This document shows, one piece after another, positions 38,111-49,700 of a DNA stretch of 64,000 nucleotides (within the stretch, counting starts at the first letter, position 1; the number at the start of each line of letters is the position of its first letter). Below the pieces are notes generated by a model. The model saw only the letters and a list, made by a program, of their open reading frames with translations. It ran no database searches and had not been told where the DNA came from. The translations under genes were made by a program, and so were the position numbers. The stretch is from Physcomitrium patens (Eukaryota > Streptophyta > Bryopsida > Funariales > Funariaceae). Location: NCBI RefSeq assembly GCF_000002425.4, contig NC_037253.1, positions 5,428,178 through 5,492,177 on the forward strand, in the 5' to 3' direction.

Positions 38111-38238
38111 ACAATAACAAAGTTCTAACAACAAGAAAATGATCCAAATTTTCATTCAATGAAAACATCTGATTTTTTCATCCAAACTTTGTCCAACTAA
38201 TTTTTATCTATATTAATATTCATCCAAATTTGATACTA

Positions 38239-38399
38239 TATTATAAAAATAGGATAAGTTATGAAAAGTGATGAATACCATTTGTTGTAAATAAAATGTG
38301 CCGAAAGCCAAGGAAAGAGTACTTCGAGTGTCTTAGTTAAGAGTTGGTTAAGTCACAACTTTTGGTATACATAATATGGGACATTCAACACATTCAACA
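38239..38399 (-). repeat. LTR of copia element C (right in the window, 5' LTR of the element)
   Basis: 161 bp. It retains more G and C than its partner at 35,232-35,392. On the minus strand it starts TGTTGAATGTG. Confidence 0.85.
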
Positions 38400-39480
38400 G
38401 CTTCAACCTTTGCTTGAACTAATAGAAAGACAAAGAGCGTAATCTTAAAACATTACTCTATTGATGTTGAAGTTGAAGAGGTTTATTTTGTTGAGAAAGT
38501 ATACATTTTAGATGAACCTAGTCTAATAGTTTTTCAATTTGGTTTTGAAAGAACTTTAGATAGAAATTAATTTCTTACCCAATATGTAGACTTTTAATAC
38601 ATTATGCTACTTTTGGTGAGGTTTCTAGCTTGTACCAATCACATTGTGGTTTGAGGTAACAACATCACATGTTCAAGAAAATTGAATGAATATGTATGCA
38701 ATGTAATATTATCACTTTATATATTTAAAGTAAATGTATGATTAAATACAAGGATTAATATTAATCTACTAATTGGTGGTGCATGCAAATGCATCATGTA
38801 ACAATGCAAGATAAGTGATAATGTAATACATATTTCAAATAGATAATTGAGGTTGGATGTGGTATCATTTCAATACTAAGTATCAGTTTTGATAATATTT
38901 TAGCTAAGAAGCAAGAACATCAATAGCCCCCAAAGAAAAATTAGTTGTGTAATTTAGTATTTACAATAATAACATTACATTGCAAAAAAATTATATTTCA
39001 ATCTAGTATATGTCAATTAATAACTTTAACCATTTCCATTTCTTTGTAAAAGGTAATATCTTAGAATTTTAGATTTTCTACTTAAAACAAGTAAAAAGTT
39101 GCATGCATTTTCAAAGTTATGTAAAAGTACTAGGTCTATTACTTTAAGTGCAAATATTGCATTATTCTTATGAAGATTACAACACCACTTCAATAAGATA
39201 ATTCTTTTATGTACATTTTAATTTCTATATTATTCTTTTACTAATTTAAAATATATTTTTAAACTACAATATGAGATTTCTCTACATAATTGTAAAATAT
39301 CTATAGAACTCCCTCTCTTGTTATAAAGTATATTTATTAAAAGGCAATAGAATCATCTCATAGAGTTTTAATGATTCACAGGCATTAGCACACTAACTTT
39401 TCTTCAATGGAATATGCAAAATGATTACAGCCATTAATAATATTCCTGACTGCAGCTCAGTCATACTAAAATTTAGATGA
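38400..39480. other. AT-rich flank without a recognised gene
   Basis: The plus strand at 38,440-38,560 has a short open acidic stretch (VEVEEVYFVEKVYILDEP) that I do not recognise. It may continue the unassigned segment left of the copia element. The rest has no coding signal. Confidence 0.35.
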
Positions 39481-39490
39481 TTGGTAATAC

Positions 39491-40829
39491 CCACTATGTC
39501 CAATACGAATAATCTTGTTGTATGATAAGTTCAACATACGCAATCGAGAAACTCCCCGGAGCCCCTCAATTACCACTATTTTGTTCCGTGACAAATCCAA
39601 TGTATCTAGATTCTTTGGAAGATATCCAGGGACAATACGTACTGTATCACAGCAAGAATGACTTTAGTATCTTACTCGAAGAGCCATCACTTATTTTAAA
39701 ATTGAAGTCAAAATTCAAGACATGAACAGCCACATGTGGCTATCCCAATCCAAACATGTTATGTCACGTGTATTCTAAATTAAATGACATGGACTACAAA
39801 GAATCACTTGTGGGGACAAAAAGGCAAAACAATAAAATGGATGTTAAATATAGTCCTACAGCATTAGCGGAGAGGTTAAGAGTCTTCAGATTGTTGTGTC
39901 CGCCAAGTGGTGGAAGGAACTTCAACTCCACCCCACAGAAATGAACCACTGTGGATAGTGAATTTACAGATTGTGCAATAGAGCTAGCCAGATCGGGCTC
40001 TGGCCCGAGAAAACAAAATACGCTGGGGCTGAAGGCTCTGTAATTGAGTAAGCAGTTATCTCAGATTCATCTACTAGAAAAGGGGGTAGACTCGAACCAT
40101 CTCCTCAGTCTAGAGACGATTCAAGTACTTACGACCTCGTGTCCTCCACCGCGTTTGTGTTTCTTTCTCAGCTGTGGACGATCGTGTATTGTTTGTACGA
40201 GTTTCTAACTGAGCATGTTTGTGACTCCAAATCTATCCAATGCTCACTTGATCGTACTGAAAACTTCTTTTTAATTTTCTGGTGCTTTTAGTATTTGTGG
40301 AAATGATGTTTTCTTCATTTCGTTGCTTTGCTTTGATTTGCCAACGGTTTGCTTACAAGTCAGGGAATTCAAAGCTAAGGACTTTCTTGCTGTGACTCCA
40401 CCATGATCAGTCATTATTTTCTCAGTCATTATGACGCCTACTGTCGCTCAACATGACTGAATCGAGGAGTCGAAGGTGACGCTGTCGCTGAATTAAACGC
40501 AGGAGTGGATTTGGTTGTCTTGTCAAAGAATTTGAAAGAATTGCCCCTAGTAGAGAAGCATCCGTAGCACTTCTACGAGTTTGGATTAGATTCATTGCGA
40601 CCACGCAGTTACTGTGATTGTGGTCAAGAGGTATTCGTTGGCACTCTTCAACTCTTGACAAATTTGGGCGATCTAGTTCAAAAGCTTTCGTATCTTGCTC
40701 ATTATTGACATCTACATCAGGACTTGTTGACGGGTTTAAGATCAGTTCCTGGAAGCGATCAGATAACACAGCTTCAGAGTAATCGGCAACCACTGCAGTA
40801 ACCGGCATTTGAGGAAGAGCTAGAAGCAC
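39491..40829 (-). pseudogene. Truncated leucine-rich-repeat gene (outer-arm dynein LC1-like plant family)
   Basis: Minus-strand exon-like blocks read as leucine-rich repeats. The block 39,948-39,860 contains LKFLPPLGG and NNLKTLNLSANA. The block 39,641-39,491 contains PGYLPKNLDTLDLSRNKI, VVIEGLRGVSRLRMLNLSYN and KIIRIGHS. This matches plant SDS22/dynein-LC1-like proteins closely. The downstream repeats such proteins have after RIGH are absent: the DNA to the left is transposon-rich and carries no more LRR. The two blocks have clean GT/AG borders, but their phases do not fit each other (phase 0 donor, phase 1 acceptor). An upstream 135-codon open stretch at 40,829-40,422, with RVEECQRIPLDHNH, may be part of the N-terminal half. 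I infer a gene that lost its 3' end and is no longer functional. Confidence 0.65.
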
Positions 40830-40979
40830 CTGAAAGCAGTAATCTGACAGACCTGCTTACAATAGAGCTCGATAAATATTACTATGCGACATAAGCAAAA
40901 CTTACAGAACCTCCTGCACAAGAAGCGTGCAACGGAGAAACAATCTTGCATAAAAATCTGGGTCGTTTTAACATTCCCC

Positions 40980-41760
40980 TATATACATTTGATATTTTAA
41001 TAATAAACTATAATGTGCTAAAAAAATTATTTGTGTGTTTTTTTTTAAAATAAAATGTTTACATTTTTTTTACATTATGAAATTTTAAATAAAAACCTGC
41101 TTTTATGCACAAATAATAGAAAATAAAATGCTTTGTTACATTTTGTAAAATTTCTGACATTCTTAGATGATATAAGTTTCATTCTTTAAAATTTAACAGC
41201 ACGTACTATTTTTAATTTTTAATTCTAAGGATTTTGATTTAAGTGTCACATATCATGATCTGCAATTATTTGTATTTTTCATCTGCCGTAATTTTAATGT
41301 ACTCTAATTATAATAAATATAAGCCAAATAAATTCAACGGAAGATTAATAAATTGTTTGAACACCTGAGGTATTATGGAAGAAATCTTTTCGACATCTGT
41401 TCTCATACTAGCACTATGCCATTTTCAAATGTTCCTTCCAATCTTCTTCATGTAATTTCTGATCAAATATTTGCTTGTATTTTATGAAAGGTACATTTTG
41501 AAGAGTGTATATTTGATGGTGTGTCATTCTTGTGCATTTTTCATCTTTACGCCTATAATAATATAATCCATATCCATTAGGTGATTTAAAACAGAACTTT
41601 ACGACTGCTTTCTGTAGTGAGTACATCCTAAGTTGTAATCGTCTTAAATTTCCACGCTTAAGCACCATAGTACATGAAACTTGAGAGCCATTATAAACTG
41701 CACACTTAACTAGATAAAAAGTCACTACAACTAGCTTCAAGTCTCCTCCTAGATTTACAG
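40980..41760. other. Intergenic AT-rich DNA and presumed 3' UTR of the malate dehydrogenase gene
   Basis: No exon with family similarity was found. A 132-codon minus-strand open frame (41,812-41,414) overlaps the malate dehydrogenase last exon in another frame and continues into its 3' flank. I regard it as chance. Confidence 0.4.
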
Positions 41761-41762
41761 GT

Positions 41763-44700
41763 TTAGGACTTTTTGGGTGGTGGGTTATGTACAAAGTTAA
41801 CACCTTTCTCAATGCTTTGGCGAAGCTCTGGTTTCAATTTCTCTATACCCTCCCTGCAAAACCACCACAAATTTCTCACATCAGCGTGTGCTGGTATATT
41901 TAGAATCATACAACCTTTGCAGATGCAGCATAAAATGCTTTGTCTGACTGGATGTGTCTCGAAGTCTCGCGCAGTCGAGGCATTTTTGTCAATCTCCATT
42001 ACTGATCATATGGTTCTTGAATTCCACTGTATGGTCACTAGAACTCAGAACACCACATAAACATATTACCAAAGGAATGGAATTAAAAAAGTGTGCGCAA
42101 AGGATGTGAAACTTTTCACCTTTCATGGTGATTCAGCGGTCCAACAGGAAAGATCTCCTCAATACCCTCACGCCCAATCCTCACCTTTGTTGCGAAAAAG
42201 GGCAGTTCAGTCACCTGCACACAAGGAATTGCTGTTATTATAATAACACAAAAGCGTGCAGAAGTACGTTTCATGAGACATGTCCATGAACACGAGGAGT
42301 TGCCATCAGACAAACACAAACAAGCAAGACTGTGACGTAGTCTAGTACATCTGACTCCGCATTATGTGCTGAAATACGGACAAACCTCCATCTGAAAATG
42401 TAATGCTACTGAAGGTTCTTGCAAAATATGCAAGTATTCCAATGTAACGTTGATGTAATAGGTTAGAGTGGTCATTTCGTACCTCAGAAGCAACATAAGC
42501 ACACTCAATGATGCCAGACTCTCCTTGTAATGCACGTAGACAGGATTGCGCAAACTCAGCAGCCGCATACGCCTTAACAGAGCAACATGAACAAGGATCA
42601 GTAAGACACGAGGGTGGCGCAGTTATTGCAATCTCACGCAGGTGCTCAGCACATGTTTCTACGTGACATTTACCCCATAGAATTCTTACGAGACAAAGAA
42701 ATATTTGTGAGGCAACTCTTAAATTCGAGTAGCATAAGGATTCCTTGAACTCAGATGAGGGTTCGGAAAAGATCGAGCAGAACTTGAAAATACACACTAA
42801 CACTACAGAACCCTTGCATTTGAGGTTTACAAAAGAGTAATTTGCAGAGTGATCCTAATTAGTAGAAGCAAAAGTAACATGTCTATTATGCACAGGTATA
42901 AACGACAAACTTGTTATTAAATAACAGTTCCCGTTGATGAGGTTGCCTGATGAGCTTACCATGGACAAAGTTGCAGATCCTGTTCCTGCTTTAGCCTGTT
43001 ATGAATAATCCAGAGTCAACTCGCTGGTATTTATTCAAACACTATGTAATTCAATCGTAGAATAGAATGCTCAACATCAAAAAATAAACATAGTGGCCAA
43101 AAATATTGAGTGGTCATGTGCATTTTTACCTCAACCACTTCAGTTCCTCCATTCTGAATACGGTTGGTCAAGTATGCCACTTCCTTGTCTGTGAAGGTAA
43201 ATTGGGGGGTCACCTGAATAACACCCAATTAATGTAACGCGTGTGAGCGACATGACCTCACAATGTAGTTTCTGTTGAATTACATACAAATAAGCAAGAA
43301 TAGATGAAAGCTACAAAGATTGAGTTCACGAGTCATTGAGACAAAAAGAAAAGAAAAGAAAAGAAACAACAACAATAAGACCTCCTCGGTATCTCACCTG
43401 AGACAAGATGGGCAGGATGGTAATACCAGCATGTCCACCAAGCACTGGCACATCCACGGTTTTAGGATCCACGCCAATAACCTCAGCCTGCACAAGTGTA
43501 GAACTGCTAAGCTTAGCTTGATGCGGACTTTCTACAGCTTACACACAACACCTAAAAACCATTAAACCCACTGTGTTCTACTTTTGAGTTCCAGACTATC
43601 CAAACCTGGTTTACAAGAAAAATGGATCCTACAAATAGAGAATTTAGAAAGTAACACCTTGTTCGAATATAACGTTCGAGTTTTCAACCCGTTTCTCCAT
43701 ATAATCAGGCACAGTAGCCTACTCGTTCAACGATAAAACAAGCAAAATAAACAGAACCTTACCACAAAAGTGTTGGCCCGAACGACATCCAGAGTGGTAA
43801 CTCCGAAGAGGCGCTTAGGGTCGTATACACCAGCCAGCTTCAGCACCTCAGCAGCAATGGGGACGGTGGAGTTCACAGGGTTGCTGATGATGTTGATGAA
43901 TGCTCGCGGGCAGTGCTTTGCACAACCTTCGATCAAAGTACGCACAATACCTGCATTGATGTTGAACAAATCGTCTCTTGTCATACCTGGTTTTCGTGGC
44001 ACTCCAGCAGGAATGATGACCAAGTCCATTCCGGTCAAAGCAGGCCCCAATTGGTCATTGCCAAGAAATCCTCGCACCTCCAAAAAAACAAAGAGGTGCA
44101 CTTATGTAAGTTCAGGAGCCAATGAACCAGCCAACGTTAGTGATGTCAATATCGTAATGCCAAAACGTTCCTTAAAAACAAAGCACTGAAGCTTGAACAG
44201 AAGAACTTGGCACTACAAATTAGAGACTTAAAAACAACTTGTGCAATTCAGTTAGAGTATGAAGATGGAGAATGTGGTAGGAGATAATACCACAGCAGAC
44301 GTATTGGTGTGGCTCAAGTCAGCAACAACTCCAGGGGTGTTGAAAACATCGTACAAATGGAGAGTGGACACTAGGGGGTGCATCTTCATAAGCAGCGACA
44401 AGGGCTGCCCGATTCCTCCGGCTGCTCCTAGCACCGCCACTTTGAATCCTGGAGCTGCACCCCGTGCACGAGTAGGCTCCCTCTCTAACCCAACCATGCT
44501 GTTTCCCTGCAATCAATTCCATCTCATCAACGCAAGCATCTAACTCCACAAATCCACCGGAATACTTCCCTCCATGAAAGCAATCCAGACAATAACCTCC
44601 TCAAAAGAAACGAACACCACCTCACTGATAGATAGCAAAATGAGGCCGCAGTAATGGATTGTGAAAGCTTCACGAACAGACCACAAAAATAAATAAATAA

Positions 44701-44890
44701 ATAAGTAAAAACAGACACCCCATCACGTCCAAACACCCCCCCCCCCCTGGATCTCACTACACACAACTTCCACAAACCAAGACCAGAAGACCTCGGAATT
44801 GTCTGTAAAAATTCGCCTCACCTCCGGCGCTCTCATGTGCGAGGCAATTCGCGCCATCCTCACTTGCGCACGCGCGTTAGCTTCCTCCAT
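41763..44890 (-). CDS. PMDH: Malate dehydrogenase, peroxisomal/glyoxysomal class
   Basis: Nine coding exons on the minus strand: 44890-44822, 44506-44291, 44077-43763, 43487-43398, 43213-43130, 42995-42960, 42572-42483, 42214-42120 and 41853-41763. All borders are GT-AG with continuous phases, giving 361 residues, the usual length. NAD-dependent oxidation of malate to oxaloacetate is expected. Visible landmarks are the GAAGGIG dinucleotide loop (about 50-56), acidic Asp76 after the second strand (LYD), substrate Arg123 and Arg129 in [16 protein letters not shown] (161-165), catalytic Asp192 in LDVVR with Arg195, and catalytic His219 in GGHAG. The N-terminus holds RMARIASHM (residues 11-19), which aligns with the PTS2 of plant peroxisomal MDH but has Met at two signal positions. 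The C-terminus KKS is not a clear PTS1. The sixth exon is only 36 nt. The start is the first ATG, in good context (GCC ATG G). Confidence 0.95.
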
Positions 44891-45896
44891 GGCTGCAACT
44901 TTCCTAATGCAGGGTCGTAGAGCTTTGTCGAATTAGCTGCTGCAGTATAATTTCTCACTTGCTTTCAAGCCAGACCTCGGGCACGGTCACGGGCCGAGAA
45001 AAGACCCACTCCCAGTGAAGAGGGTCCTTTCGACGCGGCTGGATCCAGCGGCGAGGAGCTGGTTGGGATGGCGTCGGTGGCGGAGATGCGTCCGTTTACC
45101 ATCCTCAGCTGGTCTTTAGAAGAGAGCCTTGCAAATTCTTCTGGTCCTCAGCCCCCAATTTGAGAGGACCATCATAATGCCCCACTCTATCTCTCTTTTC
45201 TGTACGTTCCTCTGTGCGTTGTACCCAATCTCGCGGAGCCGCTGCATCGTTCGGAGAATTTCGACAAGTGTCGGTAATGCGGGTGGAGCATGCACCTCGC
45301 TGCAAGAATCTTCCTGTTTAGAGTTTCGAAGTGAATGCTATAAACAAAACCGATTGATTTTGGTGGCATCCTTGGAAACACTGGAAACCCACAATTTATG
45401 GCTTTGCACTGCTTGAAACAAATCTCTTAACATTCTAGGGTGGTCATTAAAGTGGATCCAATTTAAGCACACTTTTATCCTGTTTCACGGCCAGAGTAGG
45501 TAGAACTCCCGTCCGGCCCAATCCTGTCTTCTCCTTACAGTGGGTAGAAGCACCCACGGAGCAGCAGTCTATTTGAACAAAGTCATTCAATATGGTAGTT
45601 GGGGACCTTCAATGGTGACCCTCTAATTGTGAAAGTGAGTCATTGTATGTCATGAAAGTATTCCAGTAAAATGAAACAGGTAAAGGGTCCCATAGTTGCG
45701 GTATTGTGGAACGTCATGGGTAGAGTTAAAGTCCTATTTCTGTAGAGAGCATGTCCCAAAATATTAAACTTGTTGAATCGATAAATTTTACTGAGGAAAT
45801 ATTTCACATTACATTCTCGATGTCAAAAAATGATTTCATGTACCAATTCTTAGAATATACATGCACATGAGCTGGTAAAAGACGCAAAGGAGAACT
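44891..45896. promoter_or_regulatory. Malate dehydrogenase upstream region and VTT gene 3' flank
   Basis: About 1 kb separates the MDH start from the stop of the next minus-strand gene. The first 200 bp upstream of MDH are GC-rich. A short plus-strand frame of 31 codons begins at ATG 45,068 (MASVAEMRPF) in the opposite direction, but no further exon follows it. No convincing TATA box was seen. Confidence 0.35.
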
Positions 45897-48800
45897 TTAC
45901 AAGACTGCATCAAGTGTTTTATGTGCCGGAGGCTGCGGTCCATCAATGCTATAGCAAGATGGATCTATTCTGCCAATCAATGGTTGTCGAATGTCAGGTT
46001 CCTTCTCCAATGAACCAAGGGGGTCTGTCACAACTACTATGGTTTCATTCTCGCATCCAGATTCTTCAATCGCGGTGCGGAGAGCATCCCTCGCTATTCG
46101 AGTAATCAATATACCCACCACAACTGCACACACGTTTAGAAATGGTTAGTGTGTTGTGATGTAATGATCTGAACTTCAAGAACACTTCAGTGATAAACGA
46201 CTTCAATTACTAGTCCAGAAGAAAGACCTACTTGTGGCCAAGAGACCAACTCCCAGCACGATCTGTGAACAGAGACAAGCGCAAACGTGGGTTAGAATAC
46301 TTGTGTCAATGTGACACTTGTCGAGAAACAGGTCATTTAGAGGTGCGGTAGGCAAAAGTATCAAGCTATTTAAATTATCGAACTTCCTATTAAATCTTGT
46401 AGACCAAAATCACCAACACCAAGCATCATCTCCCAGACTTTTTCCATTCCTCAGCTCAGAATCACGACCTTTTTGAGCTAGTCATTACGCATACCAATTT
46501 TTACTAGTGTGCTAAATACTTACTAAGCGGGAATTGGTAATATGAGCTCCATCGTGGCTGATATCTGCAATGTCTTTGATTGTTGTCCCCACGTACACAA
46601 AAGCGAGTGTCATAGGCTATGGATGCAAGGCAATGAAGACAACGTATCAGATTAATCTTCATTTCATCAACAAGTTGGGGTACTCACCAAGGACTAATAC
46701 AAGTCGAGACAAAACTAGCACCGATGTCGAGCAGGTGTAAGTTCAATTGCTCATCTATAGATGAGCTAGCGCAAATTATATCAAGAAGAAAGAAAGAAAG
46801 AACAAAAATCAAACAAAAGAAATATCGAAATAGGTCTATGATCGGAATGGCACTAACCAATACGACACTAATACCCTACATAACGAAAATTCCATCCGTC
46901 AGCGTTCAAAACAAAAACCTAACCATGTCTTACATTGAAAGTCACATGCAGAATCAGAACTTGCATTAACAAAAAGCATAATAGGACATACCATCACTCC
47001 AAACCAGGTTGCAATGATGTAGGTCGTGTTACTAATAGGAGTGACGGACAATAGATAGTTCAGCACATTGAAAGGTAGAAGAGGCACAAGTCGTAACAAC
47101 AGCACAATCTGTACAAATGAACAAACCAAAGCATGTGAGATAAATCTAACGTTCAGATGATCCTTTCCGAACTTCACTTGCAGATGCACTCATGTATTCA
47201 CTTTTACAAGCATCAAGGCGAAACAAAACTAAATAAATAAATAAAAATGAAAAATTCTGCTAATGTAACTGAAATAATATACAGGAGTCGTATCAATGAC
47301 GCACCCTAGCATGCTCAGATACATACCACAAGTAGAAAAATAAAACTGCACATACCTTAAAACCAGATTTACGAACAGCTATGGCAATAGCCTGAAATTG
47401 AGGATAATCCTTAAGCTTCGAGGTTACGTACGTCCTTCCGACCTGCAATTACATGGTGAACCATGAAACGGCTTCGAATATTATCTTATTACAAAAGGAC
47501 AAACAGTTTGTAGCAAGTGCATGGAGTAATGAAGAGAGAATTTCTCTCAAAAGTTTTATTCAATAGTTTATTAAATCTGAAATACTATGGTCATGCGCAA
47601 GCGGAAACCATACCAGATAAAGAAACATGTTTCATTCATAGCCTGAAACGGAAATAGACAATATTGGGCCCCTAACGATTGATCACAATATCAGTTATGA
47701 CCTTCGCTATGTTATCTATATCACCAATCTCAATGTCAATACTCAATAGGTCGATCGTTTTATAAGCGCATCCAGAGTCAGACAATGAAATGTTTCAAGT
47801 GCGAAAAGTGTTCTCACCGTTCTGCCAACTAAAAAGGCAGCAGTCGCCCCCAAGGTCGATCCAATAGAGTCCGTAACAAATCCAACCGCCAACCCAAATA
47901 AATAACCTCCTCCTAGCTGCTCAAATCAGAACCAGTTTAGCAAGAATTATTGAAGAATAAGTTAGACTGTAAACGCATTTAGCCAAACGCGATGACAATC
48001 TAAGTCATTTCCGTCCACAACGAAAGCTCTACTCCCAATTTCCCAACAACTGCTTAATAGCCAAATATGATATTCTAGTGCTGGAATTTGTAGCGTGAGA
48101 GATTTTCTCGTGCCTTCCGGATAATACTCCCATCAAATATATAATGCCTCTGAACAAGTTGAAGTGGGACACATGTGATACACCTCATACATGACGTCTA
48201 GGCTTCACAGTGGTAGTTCTTCATGAAAGTTTTGAATGAGAAAATAGAAATACCGTGAGGATCGACGCTGGAATAGCCAAGACTGAGCATGGAACGTATG
48301 CCAGTGCCCTGCAAAAGCCACATGCATCAAGTTAGGGTACCGATATGATACGACCTGCAATAGTAGGACAAGATGCAAATACGACAAGTAACAGTAGCCA
48401 AGTCAGCTCACAAGATAATTGGACCCCACGCGCCAGCATCATCTTGCACCCAGAGCAGAAATCGCTTCAATGTCTGCATAAATATTAAATCAAGTGATTG
48501 TCAACCCGTGCATGCAAAATCACTATCTAAAAAATTCAACTGTAATCAAGAATATGAGAGGTGAACCAATAAATGGGGAAAAGATAGGCTGCGCATATTT
48601 GTAAGCTTGGTAGCTAGTCTGTAGAAGCTATGACATTCAAAGACCACTCATGTATGAAGCTTCGCCTACTAGAGATTGAGAATCACTTGCATTTTGAAAG
48701 ATACGAAGAATAAGATGGAAAATGATATGGACATAACATCGAAATATTACCCCTTCAATATAGTGGGAGAATTGAGGAAACTGTGCGCTAGCACCAATGA

Positions 48801-48957
48801 TAAGAACAATAAAAATAGTAGCTAGTAATAGTCGCCACACTCTCGTGGATAAGCTCACTCGCCACCGCCGTCCCTTCCGACCAATGTCCAATGCTGGACG
48901 TTTCCCCGCCAGATAAGGGCGGAGTTTAACTGAAGTCACCATCTTCACGACCTTCAT
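45897..48957 (-). CDS. TVP38/TMEM64 family (VTT/SNARE-associated domain) membrane protein
   Basis: Nine coding exons: 48957-48751, 48473-48412, 48308-48254, 47916-47818, 47442-47356, 47108-46992, 46616-46524, 46262-46232 and 46123-45897. Phases are continuous, giving about 325 residues. The basic N-terminus is followed by a membrane helix (about 41-58, RLLLATIFIVLIIG). The VTT domain then shows PASILTLGGGYLFGLAVGF, ATAAFLVGRTVGR and LRLVPLLPFNVLNYL, where the R-x-x-P-x-x-P-F-N motif lies in the re-entrant region. A further helix precedes the soluble C-terminal tail of about 60 residues. Relatives (yeast Tvp38, TMEM64, bacterial DedA) are integral membrane proteins linked to lipid scrambling and Golgi or ER homeostasis; the exact plant role is unknown. 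The start is the first ATG after an in-frame TAA 36 nt upstream; Met6 is an alternative. Confidence 0.93.
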
Positions 48958-49611
48958 GTACAGATCGATATTCCGCTTCGCATTCGAATTTTAAAACAGC
49001 GTGTCGATATATACTCCAATATGCTTGCTATCATCCAATTTATTGGAAAAGCACGGATTCTTCACTGCTTTGAAAACCCGATAACTTGGACAACCACTCA
49101 GCCTAAAACACTTAAAATTTGAATTTCTCTCCTCTTGAAACGTAAAATTCAGCTTCAAAATCCTGGGTATCATTTATTGCAATTCCTCGCTCCAAAGAGG
49201 CAAGGACCTCAATGCAGTACCCCTATCTTCATACCGAGAATCGAACATCTATAGAATTGCAAGCTCGCGAAGTATCACATCATCAAACCTCCTTTTCTTT
49301 CATTTCTTCAGTGCTAAAACATTATGCAATTGATGAAAGCACTCGAATACAATATACATACTTCAAATCTTTCAGCATAATCACGAGAGAATCGAAATTT
49401 TGAGTGAACAAGTTCTAGATCGCAAAACGGTAAAGCAACAATTCATCCAGACACCAAAAAACGTGCCCACGCTAGCGCCACTCTGTATTAAATTCAACCC
49501 CTGATTCCAGCATCATGTTGCTAACCCTGCAAAAAGACAAACTCCGATTAACACAAAAACATCCTTCTCTATGTATGAGCTGCAACCACAACCATCAGAA
49601 CAACAATGCCC

Positions 49612-49652
<41 letters not shown>

Positions 49653-49700
49653 TGAGGAACAAATCCACGAACCACCCGAAGAAGCTCTTACCTGACATCT
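48958..49700 (-). promoter_or_regulatory. Probable 5' UTR of the VTT gene with an intron and a GA tract
   Basis: On the minus strand a good donor (CAG|GTAAGAGC at 49,691) and a strong acceptor (GTCTTTTTGCAG| ending at 49,527) suggest a 165-nt leader intron. It contains a (GA)n tract (CT at about 49,615-49,648 on the plus strand). After the acceptor a short upstream frame begins ATGATG at about 49,516 and ends after 13 codons. Such GA-rich leader introns often matter for expression in plants. Transcript data would be needed to prove this one. Confidence 0.45.
49615..49648. repeat. CT/GA dinucleotide microsatellite
   Basis: About 17 uninterrupted CT units, GA on the transcribed minus strand, inside the predicted leader intron of the VTT gene. 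Confidence 0.95.

Larger units (their letters stand above)
35232..38399 (-). mobile_element. Ty1/copia retrotransposon (element C), minus strand, internally deleted
   Basis: Two 161-bp direct repeats bracket minus-strand copia remains. Read right to left they are gag (about 37,800-37,150), a Lys-rich knuckle region, reverse transcriptase (about 36,790-36,330) and RNase H (about 36,000-35,430). The minus-strand LTR begins TGTTGAATGTG, a common copia start. Protease and integrase are absent: only about 300 bp separates the gag end from reverse transcriptase, so the element is a deletion derivative. Stops occur throughout. Flanks GTTTT and GCTTC could be an eroded 5-bp target duplication. Confidence 0.85.

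Noticed and set aside
40075..40135. tRNA-like GGTTCGAGTC sequence on the minus strand
   Set aside because: The T-loop-like motif has no pairing T-stem, and no matching D-arm or acceptor stem was found.
41414..41812. 132-codon minus-strand frame overlapping the malate dehydrogenase stop
   Set aside because: It runs in another frame from the last exon into the 3' flank and has no family features. The conserved enzyme accounts for its first part.
43720..44545. Plus-strand open frames across the malate dehydrogenase exons
   Set aside because: They are antisense shadows of the strongly conserved minus-strand exons and stop at intron borders without splice signals of their own.
46850..46876. 18-nt exon (reading GISVVL) between VTT exons 6 and 7
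   Set aside because: It has splice-like borders and would be in frame, but it would insert six residues into a conserved WFGVM-PMTLA junction that joins cleanly without it.
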